From Deltaproteobacteria bacterium (GTDB lineage Bacteria; Myxococcota_A; UBA796; SXON01): DNA of 50,542 bases. The position numbers and the translations under genes are program-made. Positions 8,256 to 16,426 of the stretch are shown piece by piece. Position 1 is the first letter of the stretch; every line of letters starts with the position of its first letter. Where the stretch lies: contig BJHF01000047.1 in assembly GCA_014191855.1 (NCBI GenBank), positions 1-50,542 of the forward strand. Reading direction: 5' to 3'. The notes beneath the pieces are model-generated. The model had not been told where the DNA came from. It was given only the letters and a program-made list of their open reading frames with translations, and did not search any database.

Positions 8256-10066
8256 GCCAGCACCCCGCCGACGACACCGGCTACGGCGATCAGCACCGCG
8301 CCGAGCGCGGCGGCGTACAGGTAGTCGTGCGCCGAGCCGGTTTGCAGGCGCCGAATCCGGTCCCCTGCCTCCAGCGTGATCCATCCGCTGAAGTTCACCA
8401 GCCCGTCCACGACATAGCGATCGAACCAGCCGACGTTACGCGCGACCGGGAGCAGCCCGCGCTCCCAGCACAGTCGCCAAGCGTTATCGATCGGACCGCT
8501 GCGAACGAAGGCGGCCAGGCCTGGGAGTTCCAGGCTCGCAAGCTGGCCCATCCCAAACTTCGCGTAGCCGAGGCCCAGGCCGAGCAGCCCGGCCACGGTG
8601 GCCGCGGCGCCGACCGGCGTAACGGCGAAGTGGTATTCGTGACCCAGCAATTCCCCGAAGGATCCGGCGCCGAAACCGAGCACCGCCGCAGGAATCGCGA
8701 GCAGCGCCATCGGGGCGAGCATGACCAGCGGGGACTCGTGCGCGTGGTTTGACTTTTCGCTGGGTTCACCCAGGAACACCAGGCAGTACACCCGCATCAT
8801 GTAGAACGGTGTGAGGCCGGCCACGAACAGCAGGATCGCGAGCGGACCCCACTGTCCGCCGTGCGCGACCTCCTCCAACAACAGATCCTTCGAGAAGAAG
8901 CCGGAGAGCCCTGGAAAACCGGCGAGCGCGAACGTGCCGATCGCGAACAGCGCAGCCGTGAGCGGAATCTTCTTCCGCAGCCCGCCCATCTCGCCCATCT
9001 CGTTGCTGTGAACCGCGTGAATCACAGACCCCGCGCCGAGGAACAGCAGCGCCTTGAAGAACGCGTGGGTCGTGAGGTGGAAATATCCGCCGAGCATCTC
9101 GCCCGACCCGAGGCCCGCCACCATGTAGCCAAGCTGACTGCAGGTGGAGTACGCCAGCACCTTCTTGATGTCCGTCTGCACCGATGCGGTGATCGCCGCC
9201 ACCAACGCGGTGATCGCGCCGATCCAAGACATCGCGACGAGCAGGGTTTCCGCGCCCTCGAACAAGGGCCAGCAGCGGACCACGAGGAACACACCCGCGG
9301 CGACCATCGTTGCGGCGTGAAGCAGCGCAGAAACCGGCGTTGGCCCTTCCATCGCATCCGGCAGCCACACGTGCAGCGGCACCTGCGCACTTTTCCCCAT
9401 CACCCCGAGGAACAGCAGGGCCGCCACCAGCTCCGAAGCGCCCGGGTTGGCCCAGGAGAACCCTTCCCACGCGAAGCCGCCGGTCTCCACGTAGAGCAGC
9501 ACCAGCCCACACATGAGCCCGATGTCGGCGAAGCGGGTGACCCACACGGCTTTCACCGCGGCTTTTCCGGCCGAGGGCTTGGCCCAGTAGAAGCCGATGA
9601 GCAGGTAGGAGCAGAGCCCGACAAGCTCCCAGCCCGCGACCAACTGGAGCAAGTTCGGCGCGAGCACGAGGCCCGCCATCGCGACGATGAACAGCGAATG
9701 CCAGGCGTAGTACCGGCCCAACGCGGGCTTCGGCTCGTGCGACATGTACCCCAGCGAGTACACCTGCACACACGCCGCTACGCAGGTAACGACCACGAGC
9801 ATGCTGGCGGAGACCGCATCGACGCGGAAGCCGACCTCCGCGATGACGCGACCGCCATGGACGAGCCACGGCATCGTCCAAAGCTCGGGCGGGGCGCCCA
9901 TCGGCGCCACATCGCGCAGCACCAGCAGGGCAATCACGAAGCTGGCCACGGCGGTGAGCGTGGAGAGCCACGCCGCCGGCCTCCCGGTGTGGCGGATCGG
10001 CCAGAACACGGCCAGGATCGCGAACGAAGCGAGCGGGAGGAGGATCGTGAGCGCGGCCAATGGCAT
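8252..10066 (-). CDS. nuoL: NADH-quinone oxidoreductase subunit L
   Basis: NuoL is the distal antiporter-like subunit, which carries the long amphipathic helix along the membrane arm. The product is 604 residues, close to the usual length of about 610. Visible motifs are WELVGLCSYLLIGFYW, with the conserved glutamate, SAQVPLHVWLPDAMEGPTPVSALLHAATMVAAG, and DIKKVLAYSTCSQLGYM. The C-terminal region contains the lateral-helix segment and a last hydrophobic helix. The ATG at 10066 lies two bases after the nuoK stop; a longer in-frame extension would cover nuoK and is rejected. Confidence 0.96.
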   Translation of the reverse strand: MPLAALTILLPLASFAILAVFWPIRHTGRPAAWLSTLTAVASFVIALLVLRDVAPMGAPPELWTMPWLVHGGRVIAEVGFRVDAVSASMLVVVTCVAACVQVYSLGYMSHEPKPALGRYYAWHSLFIVAMAGLVLAPNLLQLVAGWELVGLCSYLLIGFYWAKPSAGKAAVKAVWVTRFADIGLMCGLVLLYVETGGFAWEGFSWANPGASELVAALLFLGVMGKSAQVPLHVWLPDAMEGPTPVSALLHAATMVAAGVFLVVRCWPLFEGAETLLVAMSWIGAITALVAAITASVQTDIKKVLAYSTCSQLGYMVAGLGSGEMLGGYFHLTTHAFFKALLFLGAGSVIHAVHSNEMGEMGGLRKKIPLTAALFAIGTFALAGFPGLSGFFSKDLLLEEVAHGGQWGPLAILLFVAGLTPFYMMRVYCLVFLGEPSEKSNHAHESPLVMLAPMALLAIPAAVLGFGAGSFGELLGHEYHFAVTPVGAAATVAGLLGLGLGYAKFGMGQLASLELPGLAAFVRSGPIDNAWRLCWERGLLPVARNVGWFDRYVVDGLVNFSGWITLEAGDRIRRLQTGSAHDYLYAAALGAVLIAVAGVVGGVLA

Positions 10067-10068
10067 CC

Positions 10069-10377
10069 TCACTCCTTCAGGTCGCGGAGCGAGCCCGCGA
10101 GGAGGGAGCCATGGGTGCGGGAGACGAGGATGACGAGCGCAAGGCCCACCACCACCTCTGCAACGGTGAGCGCGAGCGCGAACAACGCCAGCGCCTGCCC
10201 CCAGGGGTGCACGCCGAAGCGCGAGAAGGCGACGAGGTTGATATTCGCGGCGTTGGCCATCAATTCTACCGAGACGATCACCGCGAGGAGGTTTCGCCGG
10301 CTGAGGACGCCAAACAGCCCGATCGCGAACATCGCGGCCGCGAGGAAGAGGTAGGCGTCGAGTCCAGGGCCCGTCAT
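10069..10377 (-). CDS. nuoK: NADH-quinone oxidoreductase subunit K
   Basis: This 102-residue, three-helix membrane subunit is related to MrpC. It shows the family pattern FGVLSRRNLLAVIVSVELMANAANINLVAFS, including the two membrane glutamates (VELM and a later AEVVVGLALV) involved in proton transfer. Its ATG overlaps the nuoJ stop by 4 bases (ATGA). Length is normal. Confidence 0.96.
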   Translation of the reverse strand: MTGPGLDAYLFLAAAMFAIGLFGVLSRRNLLAVIVSVELMANAANINLVAFSRFGVHPWGQALALFALALTVAEVVVGLALVILVSRTHGSLLAGSLRDLKE

Positions 10378-10862
10378 GCGTCCTTCCTTCGCGCGAGCAC
10401 GATCGCGCCAATCATCGCGGCGAGCAGCAGCACCGAGAGCGCCTCGAACGGGAGCGCGAGCGGGTCGAGCAGCACTCGCCCCAATTCCGCCGTGGACAAC
10501 GCTTCGGGGGCACGATTCGGCGCCCCGCCCCGGAGGATCGTGTACCCGCTGAGGCCCGCCACGAGCCCGGCCACGAGCAAGGACCGCAGCGGGCTCGTGT
10601 GCCCCTCCGCGGGCACCGACCCGCCGTTGCGCCGCGCGAGCAGCACCGCGAACAGCATCAGGGTGATCACGCCGCCGGTGTAGAGCAGGATCTGGATCGC
10701 GGCGAGAAAACCCGCGTCCATCTGGGCGTACACACCCGCCGTCGCGATGAGCGTAACCGCGAGGTACAACACCACATGCACGAGGTTCTCGCTCGTGACC
10801 ACGCGCGCCGCGCCACCGAGGGCGAAGAACGAAAGGACGGCGAAGAGGAGCCAGTCGATCAC
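10374..10862 (-). CDS. nuoJ: NADH-quinone oxidoreductase subunit J
   Basis: NuoJ is a five-helix membrane subunit at the junction of the peripheral and membrane arms. The 162-residue product contains the conserved TM3 pattern GFLAAIQILLYTGGVITLMLFAVLL, whose tyrosine lies near the pi-bulge implicated in coupling. The start is a GTG at 10862 overlapping the nuoI stop (GTGA), which fixes the start and implies translational coupling. The C-terminus ends with a basic stretch after the last helix. Confidence 0.94.
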   Translation of the reverse strand: MIDWLLFAVLSFFALGGAARVVTSENLVHVVLYLAVTLIATAGVYAQMDAGFLAAIQILLYTGGVITLMLFAVLLARRNGGSVPAEGHTSPLRSLLVAGLVAGLSGYTILRGGAPNRAPEALSTAELGRVLLDPLALPFEALSVLLLAAMIGAIVLARRKDA

Positions 10863-11455
10863 GGGGTTTCCCCTCCCCCAGCGGCGGGCGCCGGGGGGGT
10901 GGCCTCGGGCACGCCCGCGGTGGTGGCGGGCGGCGGCGCCGCTTTGGCGGGCGGTGGCGGAGGCTTGGGCTGGCCCTCGGCCTGCATTCCAATCAACAGG
11001 GCCCCGGTGCCCCACGACGCCGGCACCTTCTCATTCGCGTAGAGCTTCTCCATGCTCAAGAACAGCTCTTCGCGGCTGAATCCGGGCACTTCGGGCACCC
11101 GGAGCATCACGATTGCATCCTCGGGGCACACCTGAACGCACAGCTCGCAGTGGATGCACGCGTTCACGTCCAGCGTGAAGTCCTTCGCGGTTCCCCTCGG
11201 CTTTCCGGTGTTGGGCGAAGGGGCGCGGCCGCCGGGCACAACGGTGATGATCTGCGACGGGCAGATCTTCTCACACATCTTGCAGCCGATGCAGGCTTCG
11301 TCGCCATCGCTGTTGTGTACGAGGGCGAACGAGGTGCGGTACCGCTCGGGGCGCACGCGGCCGCCATCCCAGGGAAGCGGCTCGGTGTTCTTCGCGCGAA
11401 ACAGGTTCAACCCGGTGATCCGCAGGGCGGAGAACGCTTGCAGGAGGCCGATCAT
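10859..11455 (-). CDS. nuoI: NADH-quinone oxidoreductase subunit I, with Pro/Ala-rich tail
   Basis: NuoI carries iron-sulfur clusters N6a and N6b, which pass electrons towards NuoB. Both 4Fe-4S motifs are present (CIGCKMCEKICP and CIHCELCVQVCP). After the ferredoxin domain and the usual SMEKLYANE region, the 198-residue protein adds a tail of about 42 residues made mainly of Pro, Ala and Gly (for example KPPPPPAKAAPPPATT), which ordinary NuoI proteins lack. The ATG overlaps the nuoH stop by 4 bases. The tail may be a flexible surface linker; its role is unknown. Confidence 0.95.
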   Translation of the reverse strand: MIGLLQAFSALRITGLNLFRAKNTEPLPWDGGRVRPERYRTSFALVHNSDGDEACIGCKMCEKICPSQIITVVPGGRAPSPNTGKPRGTAKDFTLDVNACIHCELCVQVCPEDAIVMLRVPEVPGFSREELFLSMEKLYANEKVPASWGTGALLIGMQAEGQPKPPPPPAKAAPPPATTAGVPEATPPAPAAGGGETP

Positions 11456-12432
11456 GCGTACACTCGCCACACCGCCGCGACCGCAACGCAGGCCAGCGAA
11501 ACCGGCACGAACACGCGCCAGCAGAGCGCCATGAACTGGTCGGCGCGGTAGCGGAGGAGCGTCCAACGCACCCAGAAGATCCCGGCGAACAGGGCGAAAC
11601 TTTTGAGCAGCAGCCAGTGGATGCCGTCGGGGCCGGGGCCATCCCAGCCGCCGAGGAAGAGCGTGGCGCCGAGCAGGCTGGACACCGCGGTGTGCAGGTA
11701 TTCAGCCAGGTAGATCAAGCCGAACTTCATGCCGACGTACTCGGTGGTGATGCCCGCCACGAGCTCGCTCTCCGCCTCGGGGATGTCGAAGGGGATGCGA
11801 TTGGCCTCGGCCAAAGAAGCCAGCATGAACAAGACGAACGCCACGGACCCCGGGCCGGGCGGCCAGAGCGCAAACCACCGTCCATCGGCCTGAGCCGCCA
11901 CGATGTCACCCAGGCGCAGGCTCCCGCCGAGGATGATCGGGACCAACGCCGATAACAGGAGCGGCACCTCGAACGAGACTGCCTGGGCCGCGGCGCGCAT
12001 CCCGCCGAGCAGCGCGTACTTGTTGTTGCTCGCCCACCCCGCCATCCACACCGGGATGGTGATGAGCGACGAGATCGAAAGGATGAACAGCAGGCCGATA
12101 TCGAGGTCGGCCGGCACCCAGCCCGGCGCCCAGGGGAACACGGCGAGCCCCGCGAGGACCAGGATCATCCCGAGCGGCGGCGCGAGGTTGAACAGCGCCC
12201 GATCGGCGTTGGTCGGGACGATGTCTTCCTTCTGGATCAGCTTCAGCAGGTCGGCCACCGGCTGCAACAACCCAGCCCACCCCACCTGGGTCGGCCCCGG
12301 GCGGTTCTGCATCGCGCCGGCGAACTTCCGCTCGAACCAGATCGACCATGCCGCGGTGACCATCATCGCGTTGATCACCACGAAGCCGGCGACGGCCCCG
12401 AGCAACCAGGGGTTCTCGAGGATCACGCTCAC
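11452..12432 (-). CDS. nuoH: NADH-quinone oxidoreductase subunit H
   Basis: NuoH is the membrane subunit that forms much of the quinone chamber. The 326-residue product has eight or nine helices and the strongly conserved segments ERKFAGAMQNRPGPTQVGW, GLLQPVADLLKLIQKED, SNNKYALLGGMRAAAQ and the acidic loop ANRIPFDIPEAESELVAG, followed by TEYVGMKFGLIYLAEY. The start is a GTG that overlaps the nuoD stop (GTGA). All expected conserved charges appear intact. Confidence 0.97.
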   Translation of the reverse strand: MSVILENPWLLGAVAGFVVINAMMVTAAWSIWFERKFAGAMQNRPGPTQVGWAGLLQPVADLLKLIQKEDIVPTNADRALFNLAPPLGMILVLAGLAVFPWAPGWVPADLDIGLLFILSISSLITIPVWMAGWASNNKYALLGGMRAAAQAVSFEVPLLLSALVPIILGGSLRLGDIVAAQADGRWFALWPPGPGSVAFVLFMLASLAEANRIPFDIPEAESELVAGITTEYVGMKFGLIYLAEYLHTAVSSLLGATLFLGGWDGPGPDGIHWLLLKSFALFAGIFWVRWTLLRYRADQFMALCWRVFVPVSLACVAVAAVWRVYA

Positions 12433-13652
12433 CGATCCACCTCACCCAGGATTGGGTCGAGCGAGCCCAGCGTAACCACGATGTCGGAGACGTTGTTGCC
12501 AGGGGCAAGGTATGGAATCAGCGAGACGGCGTGGTACGACGGCGGGCGGATCTTGCAGCGGTAAGGCTTGTCGGTGCCATCCGCGATCACCCAGGTGCCC
12601 AGCTCGCCGCGCGGCCCTTCCACCGCGGCGTATGCCTGGCCAACCTTTCCCTTGTAGGCGCCGGGCAACTTCACGGGCTTGAGCGCGCAGATCGGGCCCT
12701 CTGGGATGCCGTCGATCAGGTCCAGCACGATGCGGATGCTCTCTCGCAGCTCCGCCATGCGCACCTCGTAGCGCGCGAAGCAGTCGCCCTCGTAGCGCAC
12801 CGGCACATCCAGCTTCACTTCGTTGTACGCGGCGTACGGACGGTCCCGGCGCAGATCCCAGTCGATGCCGCTGGCGCGCAGGATCGGCCCGCTCACCCCG
12901 AGCTCCATCGCGAGCTTGGCATCCACGGTGCCGACGCCCTTCGTACGGGCACGGAAGATGGCGTTGTCCACCAACATCGCGTCGTATTCGTCGGCACGCT
13001 GGCCGATCAGGGTGTACGTCTGGCGGACCAGCTCGGCGAAGCCGGCCGGCACGTCGTGCCGGTTGCCGCCGACCGTGAGCGTGTTGTAGTGGAAGCGGCT
13101 GCCCGTCCACAGCTCGAAGCAATCGAGGATCAGCTCCCGCTCGCGGAAGCAGTGCATGAACACGCTGGCCCCGCCCCCGAGGGCGCCGCCCATGTCCAGC
13201 CCGAACGTGCCGAGCCAGAGCAGGTGGCTGCCGACACGTTGCATCTCCGCGCCGAGCGTGCGCAGGTAGTTGGCCCGCCGTGGCGTCTCCACCGCGTTGA
13301 GCGCCTCGAACGCCATGTTGATCGCGAGTTCATTGATGAACGGCGATACGTAGTCGTTCTTGTCCACGATCGGCGTGATCATGACGTACGAGAGCTTCTC
13401 GCACAGCTTCTCGACGCCACGGTGCAGGTAGCCCGGGTAGGGCACCGCCTTGATGCACACCTCCCCGTCCAACCACAGCTTCACGCGAAACACGCCGTGC
13501 GTGGAGGGGTGCTGCGGCCCGAGGTTGAGGATCATCAGATCCCCTTCCGGGTCGTAGTTCTCCGGATCCATGTACGGATCCGGCAGGGGCCGAACAACTG
13601 TGGGCCCGCGCGGCGCCTCGTGCGCCGGTCCAGCGGCGTGATCTAACGCCAT
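12429..13652 (-). CDS. nuoD: NADH-quinone oxidoreductase subunit D
   Basis: NuoD is the 49-kDa-type subunit that forms the quinone-binding site together with NuoB. The 407-residue product carries LNLGPQHPSTHGVFRVKLWLDGE, with the quinone-proximal histidine, followed by GYLHRGVEKL, the MALEAL-like region NMAFEALNAVE, GTFGLDMGG and the C-terminal PYRCKIRPPSYH and LGSLDPILGEVDR. The ATG at 13652 overlaps the end of nuoC by 10 bases. There is no NuoCD fusion. A longer frame upstream overlaps nuoC and is rejected. Confidence 0.97.
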   Translation of the reverse strand: MALDHAAGPAHEAPRGPTVVRPLPDPYMDPENYDPEGDLMILNLGPQHPSTHGVFRVKLWLDGEVCIKAVPYPGYLHRGVEKLCEKLSYVMITPIVDKNDYVSPFINELAINMAFEALNAVETPRRANYLRTLGAEMQRVGSHLLWLGTFGLDMGGALGGGASVFMHCFRERELILDCFELWTGSRFHYNTLTVGGNRHDVPAGFAELVRQTYTLIGQRADEYDAMLVDNAIFRARTKGVGTVDAKLAMELGVSGPILRASGIDWDLRRDRPYAAYNEVKLDVPVRYEGDCFARYEVRMAELRESIRIVLDLIDGIPEGPICALKPVKLPGAYKGKVGQAYAAVEGPRGELGTWVIADGTDKPYRCKIRPPSYHAVSLIPYLAPGNNVSDIVVTLGSLDPILGEVDR

Positions 13653-14089
13653 GGATGGTGCCGGGTTGCGATGTCGTAGTCGCGACGCAGGGGGTGCCCC
13701 TCCCAGTCTTCCGGAAGCATGATCCGCCGCAAATCGGGATGGCCGGCGAAAATGGTGCCGACCAGATCGAACTGCTCGCGCTCCTGCCAGTCGCAGCCCG
13801 CGAACACGGGCACGAGCGTCGGCGTCGACTCCCCTGTCGGCACCCACACCCGAAACGCCACCTCGTCCACCGGCAGGCGGCGAACCCGGTACTCGGCCAC
13901 CGTGCGGTCGGGCTCCGCGTCCGTTGCGGGGTAGTGCGCACAAGCCACGTACACGAGGTAGGTGAAACCTGCTTCCTTCAGCGCCCCGCCCAGCTCCACC
14001 ACCCGGTCGCGACTGACCGTGATCGGATCTCCGCTCTCCAGGCCGAAGCGCTCGGCGAGCAGCCGGGTGACATCGTCGGGTACGGTCAC
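13643..14089 (-). CDS. nuoC: NADH-quinone oxidoreductase subunit C
   Basis: NuoC is the 30-kDa-type structural subunit of the peripheral arm. The 148-residue protein is at the short end for the family and retains the C-terminal signature: FAGCDWQEREQFDLVGTIFAGHPDLRRIMLPEDWEGHPLRRDY. The GTG start overlaps the nuoB stop (GTGA). It lacks the longer C-terminal extension seen in many NuoC proteins. Confidence 0.94.
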   Translation of the reverse strand: MTVPDDVTRLLAERFGLESGDPITVSRDRVVELGGALKEAGFTYLVYVACAHYPATDAEPDRTVAEYRVRRLPVDEVAFRVWVPTGESTPTLVPVFAGCDWQEREQFDLVGTIFAGHPDLRRIMLPEDWEGHPLRRDYDIATRHHPWR

Positions 14090-14772
14090 AGGCTCCCCTT
14101 CGGGTCGGGGCGACGCAAGCCGCCCCCAGGATCGAGGTTGATCACCGCGTCCAGCTGCGCTTCGTCGAGCGAAGCCTCGCGGCGCGGATCCCCAATTCGC
14201 GGCAAGTTCGGGGACTTGAATCCGAACGTCTCAGGTCGGAGCTCAGGCTCTGTCCACTCCCCGTTGCGGCGCATGCGGATCTTCTCCTGCAGGCGCCGCA
14301 TCCCCGCAAAAAGCTGATCTGGATTCGGCGGACAACCGGGCACATACACGTCTACGGGCATGAACGTGTCGACCCCCGGCACCACCGAGTAGATGTCGCG
14401 ATAGAAGTCCCCCGAGATCGCGCAGGATCCCATCGCGATCGCCCACTTCGGCTCGGGCATCTGGTCCCAAAGCTTCTTCACGCGGGGCGCCATCTTCACG
14501 GTGATCGTGCCGGCGATCACCATCACGTCGCACTGCCGCGGTGTACCGCGGGCGATGGTGCCCATCTGATCGAGGTCGAACCGGCCACATGCTGCGGCCA
14601 TGAACTCGATTCCGCAGCAGCTCGTGGCCATCGGGAAGACAAAGAGGGAGTTCGACGCGCCCCACGTCAACAGTTGGTCGGCCGTCGTGAGCCCGAGCGA
14701 CACGCCCGGGAGCTGCGCCATCACGTTGTACAACGGGTGCGTGAAGGCTTGCCCGCTCTCGTCTACTGCCAC
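14086..14772 (-). CDS. nuoB: NADH-quinone oxidoreductase subunit B
   Basis: NuoB holds cluster N2, the last iron-sulfur centre before quinone. The four expected ligands are present in the 228-residue protein: the tandem pair in SCCGIEF (C52, C53), MGSC (C117) and PGCPP (C147). The GTG at 14772 is chosen because it follows AGGAG at a good distance and overlaps the nuoA stop by 10 bases; an internal ATG at LPGVSLG would remove 18 residues. The C-terminus extends about 50 residues past the core and is charged. Confidence 0.95.
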   Translation of the reverse strand: MAVDESGQAFTHPLYNVMAQLPGVSLGLTTADQLLTWGASNSLFVFPMATSCCGIEFMAAACGRFDLDQMGTIARGTPRQCDVMVIAGTITVKMAPRVKKLWDQMPEPKWAIAMGSCAISGDFYRDIYSVVPGVDTFMPVDVYVPGCPPNPDQLFAGMRRLQEKIRMRRNGEWTEPELRPETFGFKSPNLPRIGDPRREASLDEAQLDAVINLDPGGGLRRPDPKGSL

Positions 14773-15128
14773 GTGAGCGCTCCTTTGCGTACCGCGTACG
14801 CCCACCCCAGCAACAAAACGCCGACGAACGCCGCCATCTCAAGCAGCAGCACCTCGCCCATCGAGCGCCCCAGGTTCAGCGCCCACGGGAGGATGAACGC
14901 CGTTTCAACGTCGAAGATCACGAACACCAGCGCCACGACGTAGTAGCGCGGGTGAAAGCGCACCCACGCATCGCCATCCGGCTCCTCGCCGCACTCGTAG
15001 GTGAGCTCGCGGGTTGGCGGCGGCTTCTTCGCCTTCACGGACACGATGCGCGCCAACAGGAGCGTGCCGCACGCCACGGCCACGGCTACAGCGACGAACG
15101 CGAGCGCGGAGATCCAGGGGGCGGTCAT
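14763..15128 (-). CDS. nuoA: NADH-quinone oxidoreductase subunit A
   Basis: NuoA is a small three-helix membrane subunit at the quinone end of complex I. The 121-residue product has the family signature YECGEEPDGDAWVRFHPRYY, including the conserved cysteine of the TM1-2 loop, and FVIFDVETAFILPWAL with the acidic TM2 motif. It is the first gene of an 11-gene operon (A, B, C, D, H, I, J, K, L, M, N) in which no E, F or G is inserted. The 121-bp gap before the divergent gene at 15250 must hold the operon promoter, but no clear element is called. Confidence 0.95.
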   Translation of the reverse strand: MTAPWISALAFVAVAVAVACGTLLLARIVSVKAKKPPPTRELTYECGEEPDGDAWVRFHPRYYVVALVFVIFDVETAFILPWALNLGRSMGEVLLLEMAAFVGVLLLGWAYAVRKGALTWQ

Positions 15129-15249
15129 GGCCGCCGCAAGTAACCCGTCGGCCCCTTGCGACAAGCGTGCAAAGCGCTGCACGATCCTTGCACCGCTCCG
15201 ACCCGTGGGCGGCACATTCTGCACGAGGTTCCCCAATAAGCTCCGAGGC

Positions 15250-16359
15250 ATGAAAACGCCGCGCTATCCTGTGATCATGGCCGGGCTGGTTCTTTTCACC
15301 CTCACCCTCGCGGCAGCGGCGCCCCGGGTGGCGGAGGTTCCGGTGGCCCTGGACCTCCAGGCCGAAGGCGTGGCGGCGTGGTTGGCGCCGGGGAGCACCG
15401 AGGGTGCCCAGACGACCGGCAGCGCGCTGTTCGACAAAGAGTGGGCGTTCGGCACCTTTCAGATGGCGGCTCTGGGCTTTGGCCAGCACGCCGCCACGCA
15501 TGCGGACTCGCGCGCGCTCGACATCGAGCGGATGGATCGCTGCATCGAGCGCGTGATCTCCGAGGAGGGGCGCGCCTTCGACCGCGGGAGCTGGGGGCAC
15601 GACCCCCTCGCCGACCTTGAGAGCTCCCGAGGCCACATCGCCTGGTACGGCTACACGAACCTCGTGTTGTCGTCGCGACGCGCGCTCGACCCCGGGAGCC
15701 CGAGCGCCGGGCTGAACGACCAACTCAGCTCCGCGATCCTTCGCCGGCTCGAAGCCGACCTCCTGCCCGAAACCTACCCCGGCGAACGTTACCCGGTAGA
15801 CGTGAGCGCGGCCGTCGCCTCCGTCGGCCTCTGGGCGCGCGCCACCGGTCAACCCGAGCCCGCCATCCTCGCGACGTGGCGCGCCGCGCTCGCCGATCGT
15901 TGGATGCTCGATGGGCTTTTGATCCAGTCGGCGGACACCGACGGCGTTCCACGCGATCTCCCAAGGGGGAGCGGCACCTTCCTCGCGTCATGGTTCCTGT
16001 CGTTCTGGGATGCGGGGCTGGGGGCTTCCCTCTATACCTCTGGTCGCGACCACCTCTTCACCGAGATGGGGCCCCTCTCTGCCATGCGCGAGTACCCGAG
16101 GGGAATCAGCGGAAACGGCGACATCGACTCCGGCCCCATCGTGGCCGGCATGGGCGTGAGCGCCACGGGCTTCGCCATCGGAGCCGCGCGCGCTGCCGGA
16201 GATGTCGCGACGGCCGAGAAGCTGGAGTCCACCGCCCGCCTGATCGGTCGCCCCACCGACGAAGGCGGCCAATTGCACTGGCAAACCGGCGCTGCGCTCG
16301 GAAGCGCGCCCTTGTCGGATGCGATCCTGTTCGCGATGATGAGCACACCCCAGCGATAA
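15250..16359 (+). CDS. Exported protein of unknown function, possibly alpha/alpha-barrel
   Basis: The 369-residue product begins with a hydrophobic segment (VIMAGLVLFTLTLAAAAP) that reads as a signal peptide or membrane anchor. The rest is rich in short helices separated by Gly/Asp turns, with the stretches WGHDPLADLESSRGHIAWYGYTNLVL, YPGERYPVDVSAAVASVGLWARATG and GISGNGDIDSGPIVAGMGVSATGFAIGAAR. The pattern resembles an (alpha/alpha)6 toroid, and the WGHDP...RGH part is reminiscent of linalool dehydratase/isomerase-like proteins. This is a weak impression and no catalytic assignment is made. It is divergent from nuoA and convergent with the FG-GAP gene that follows. Confidence 0.6.
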   Translation: MKTPRYPVIMAGLVLFTLTLAAAAPRVAEVPVALDLQAEGVAAWLAPGSTEGAQTTGSALFDKEWAFGTFQMAALGFGQHAATHADSRALDIERMDRCIERVISEEGRAFDRGSWGHDPLADLESSRGHIAWYGYTNLVLSSRRALDPGSPSAGLNDQLSSAILRRLEADLLPETYPGERYPVDVSAAVASVGLWARATGQPEPAILATWRAALADRWMLDGLLIQSADTDGVPRDLPRGSGTFLASWFLSFWDAGLGASLYTSGRDHLFTEMGPLSAMREYPRGISGNGDIDSGPIVAGMGVSATGFAIGAARAAGDVATAEKLESTARLIGRPTDEGGQLHWQTGAALGSAPLSDAILFAMMSTPQR

Positions 16360-16369
16360 AAACATAGGG

Positions 16370-16418
16370 GCGATGCCCGGTTCCAGGGAGGAATCGAGCG
16401 TGCGTCGCGGGGCATCGC
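16370..16418. terminator. Inverted repeat between convergent genes
   Basis: GCGATGCCC (16370-16378) is matched by GGGCATCGC (16410-16418), a perfect 9-bp stem with a 31-base loop, in the 67-bp gap between two convergent genes. No U-tract follows. Its layout resembles the repeat at 5143-5191. Confidence 0.35.
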
Positions 16419-16426
16419 GACGCGCC

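Noticed and set aside
6579..8324. Long plus-strand open frame (581 codons) opposite nuoM and nuoN
   Set aside because: It is antisense to clear complex I genes and has the Arg/His/Glu-rich composition of a shadow frame in GC-rich DNA.
15129..15249. Promoter for nuoA and the divergent gene
   Set aside because: The 121-bp gap must hold promoters, but no -35/-10 or -24/-12 element with correct spacing was clear enough to call.
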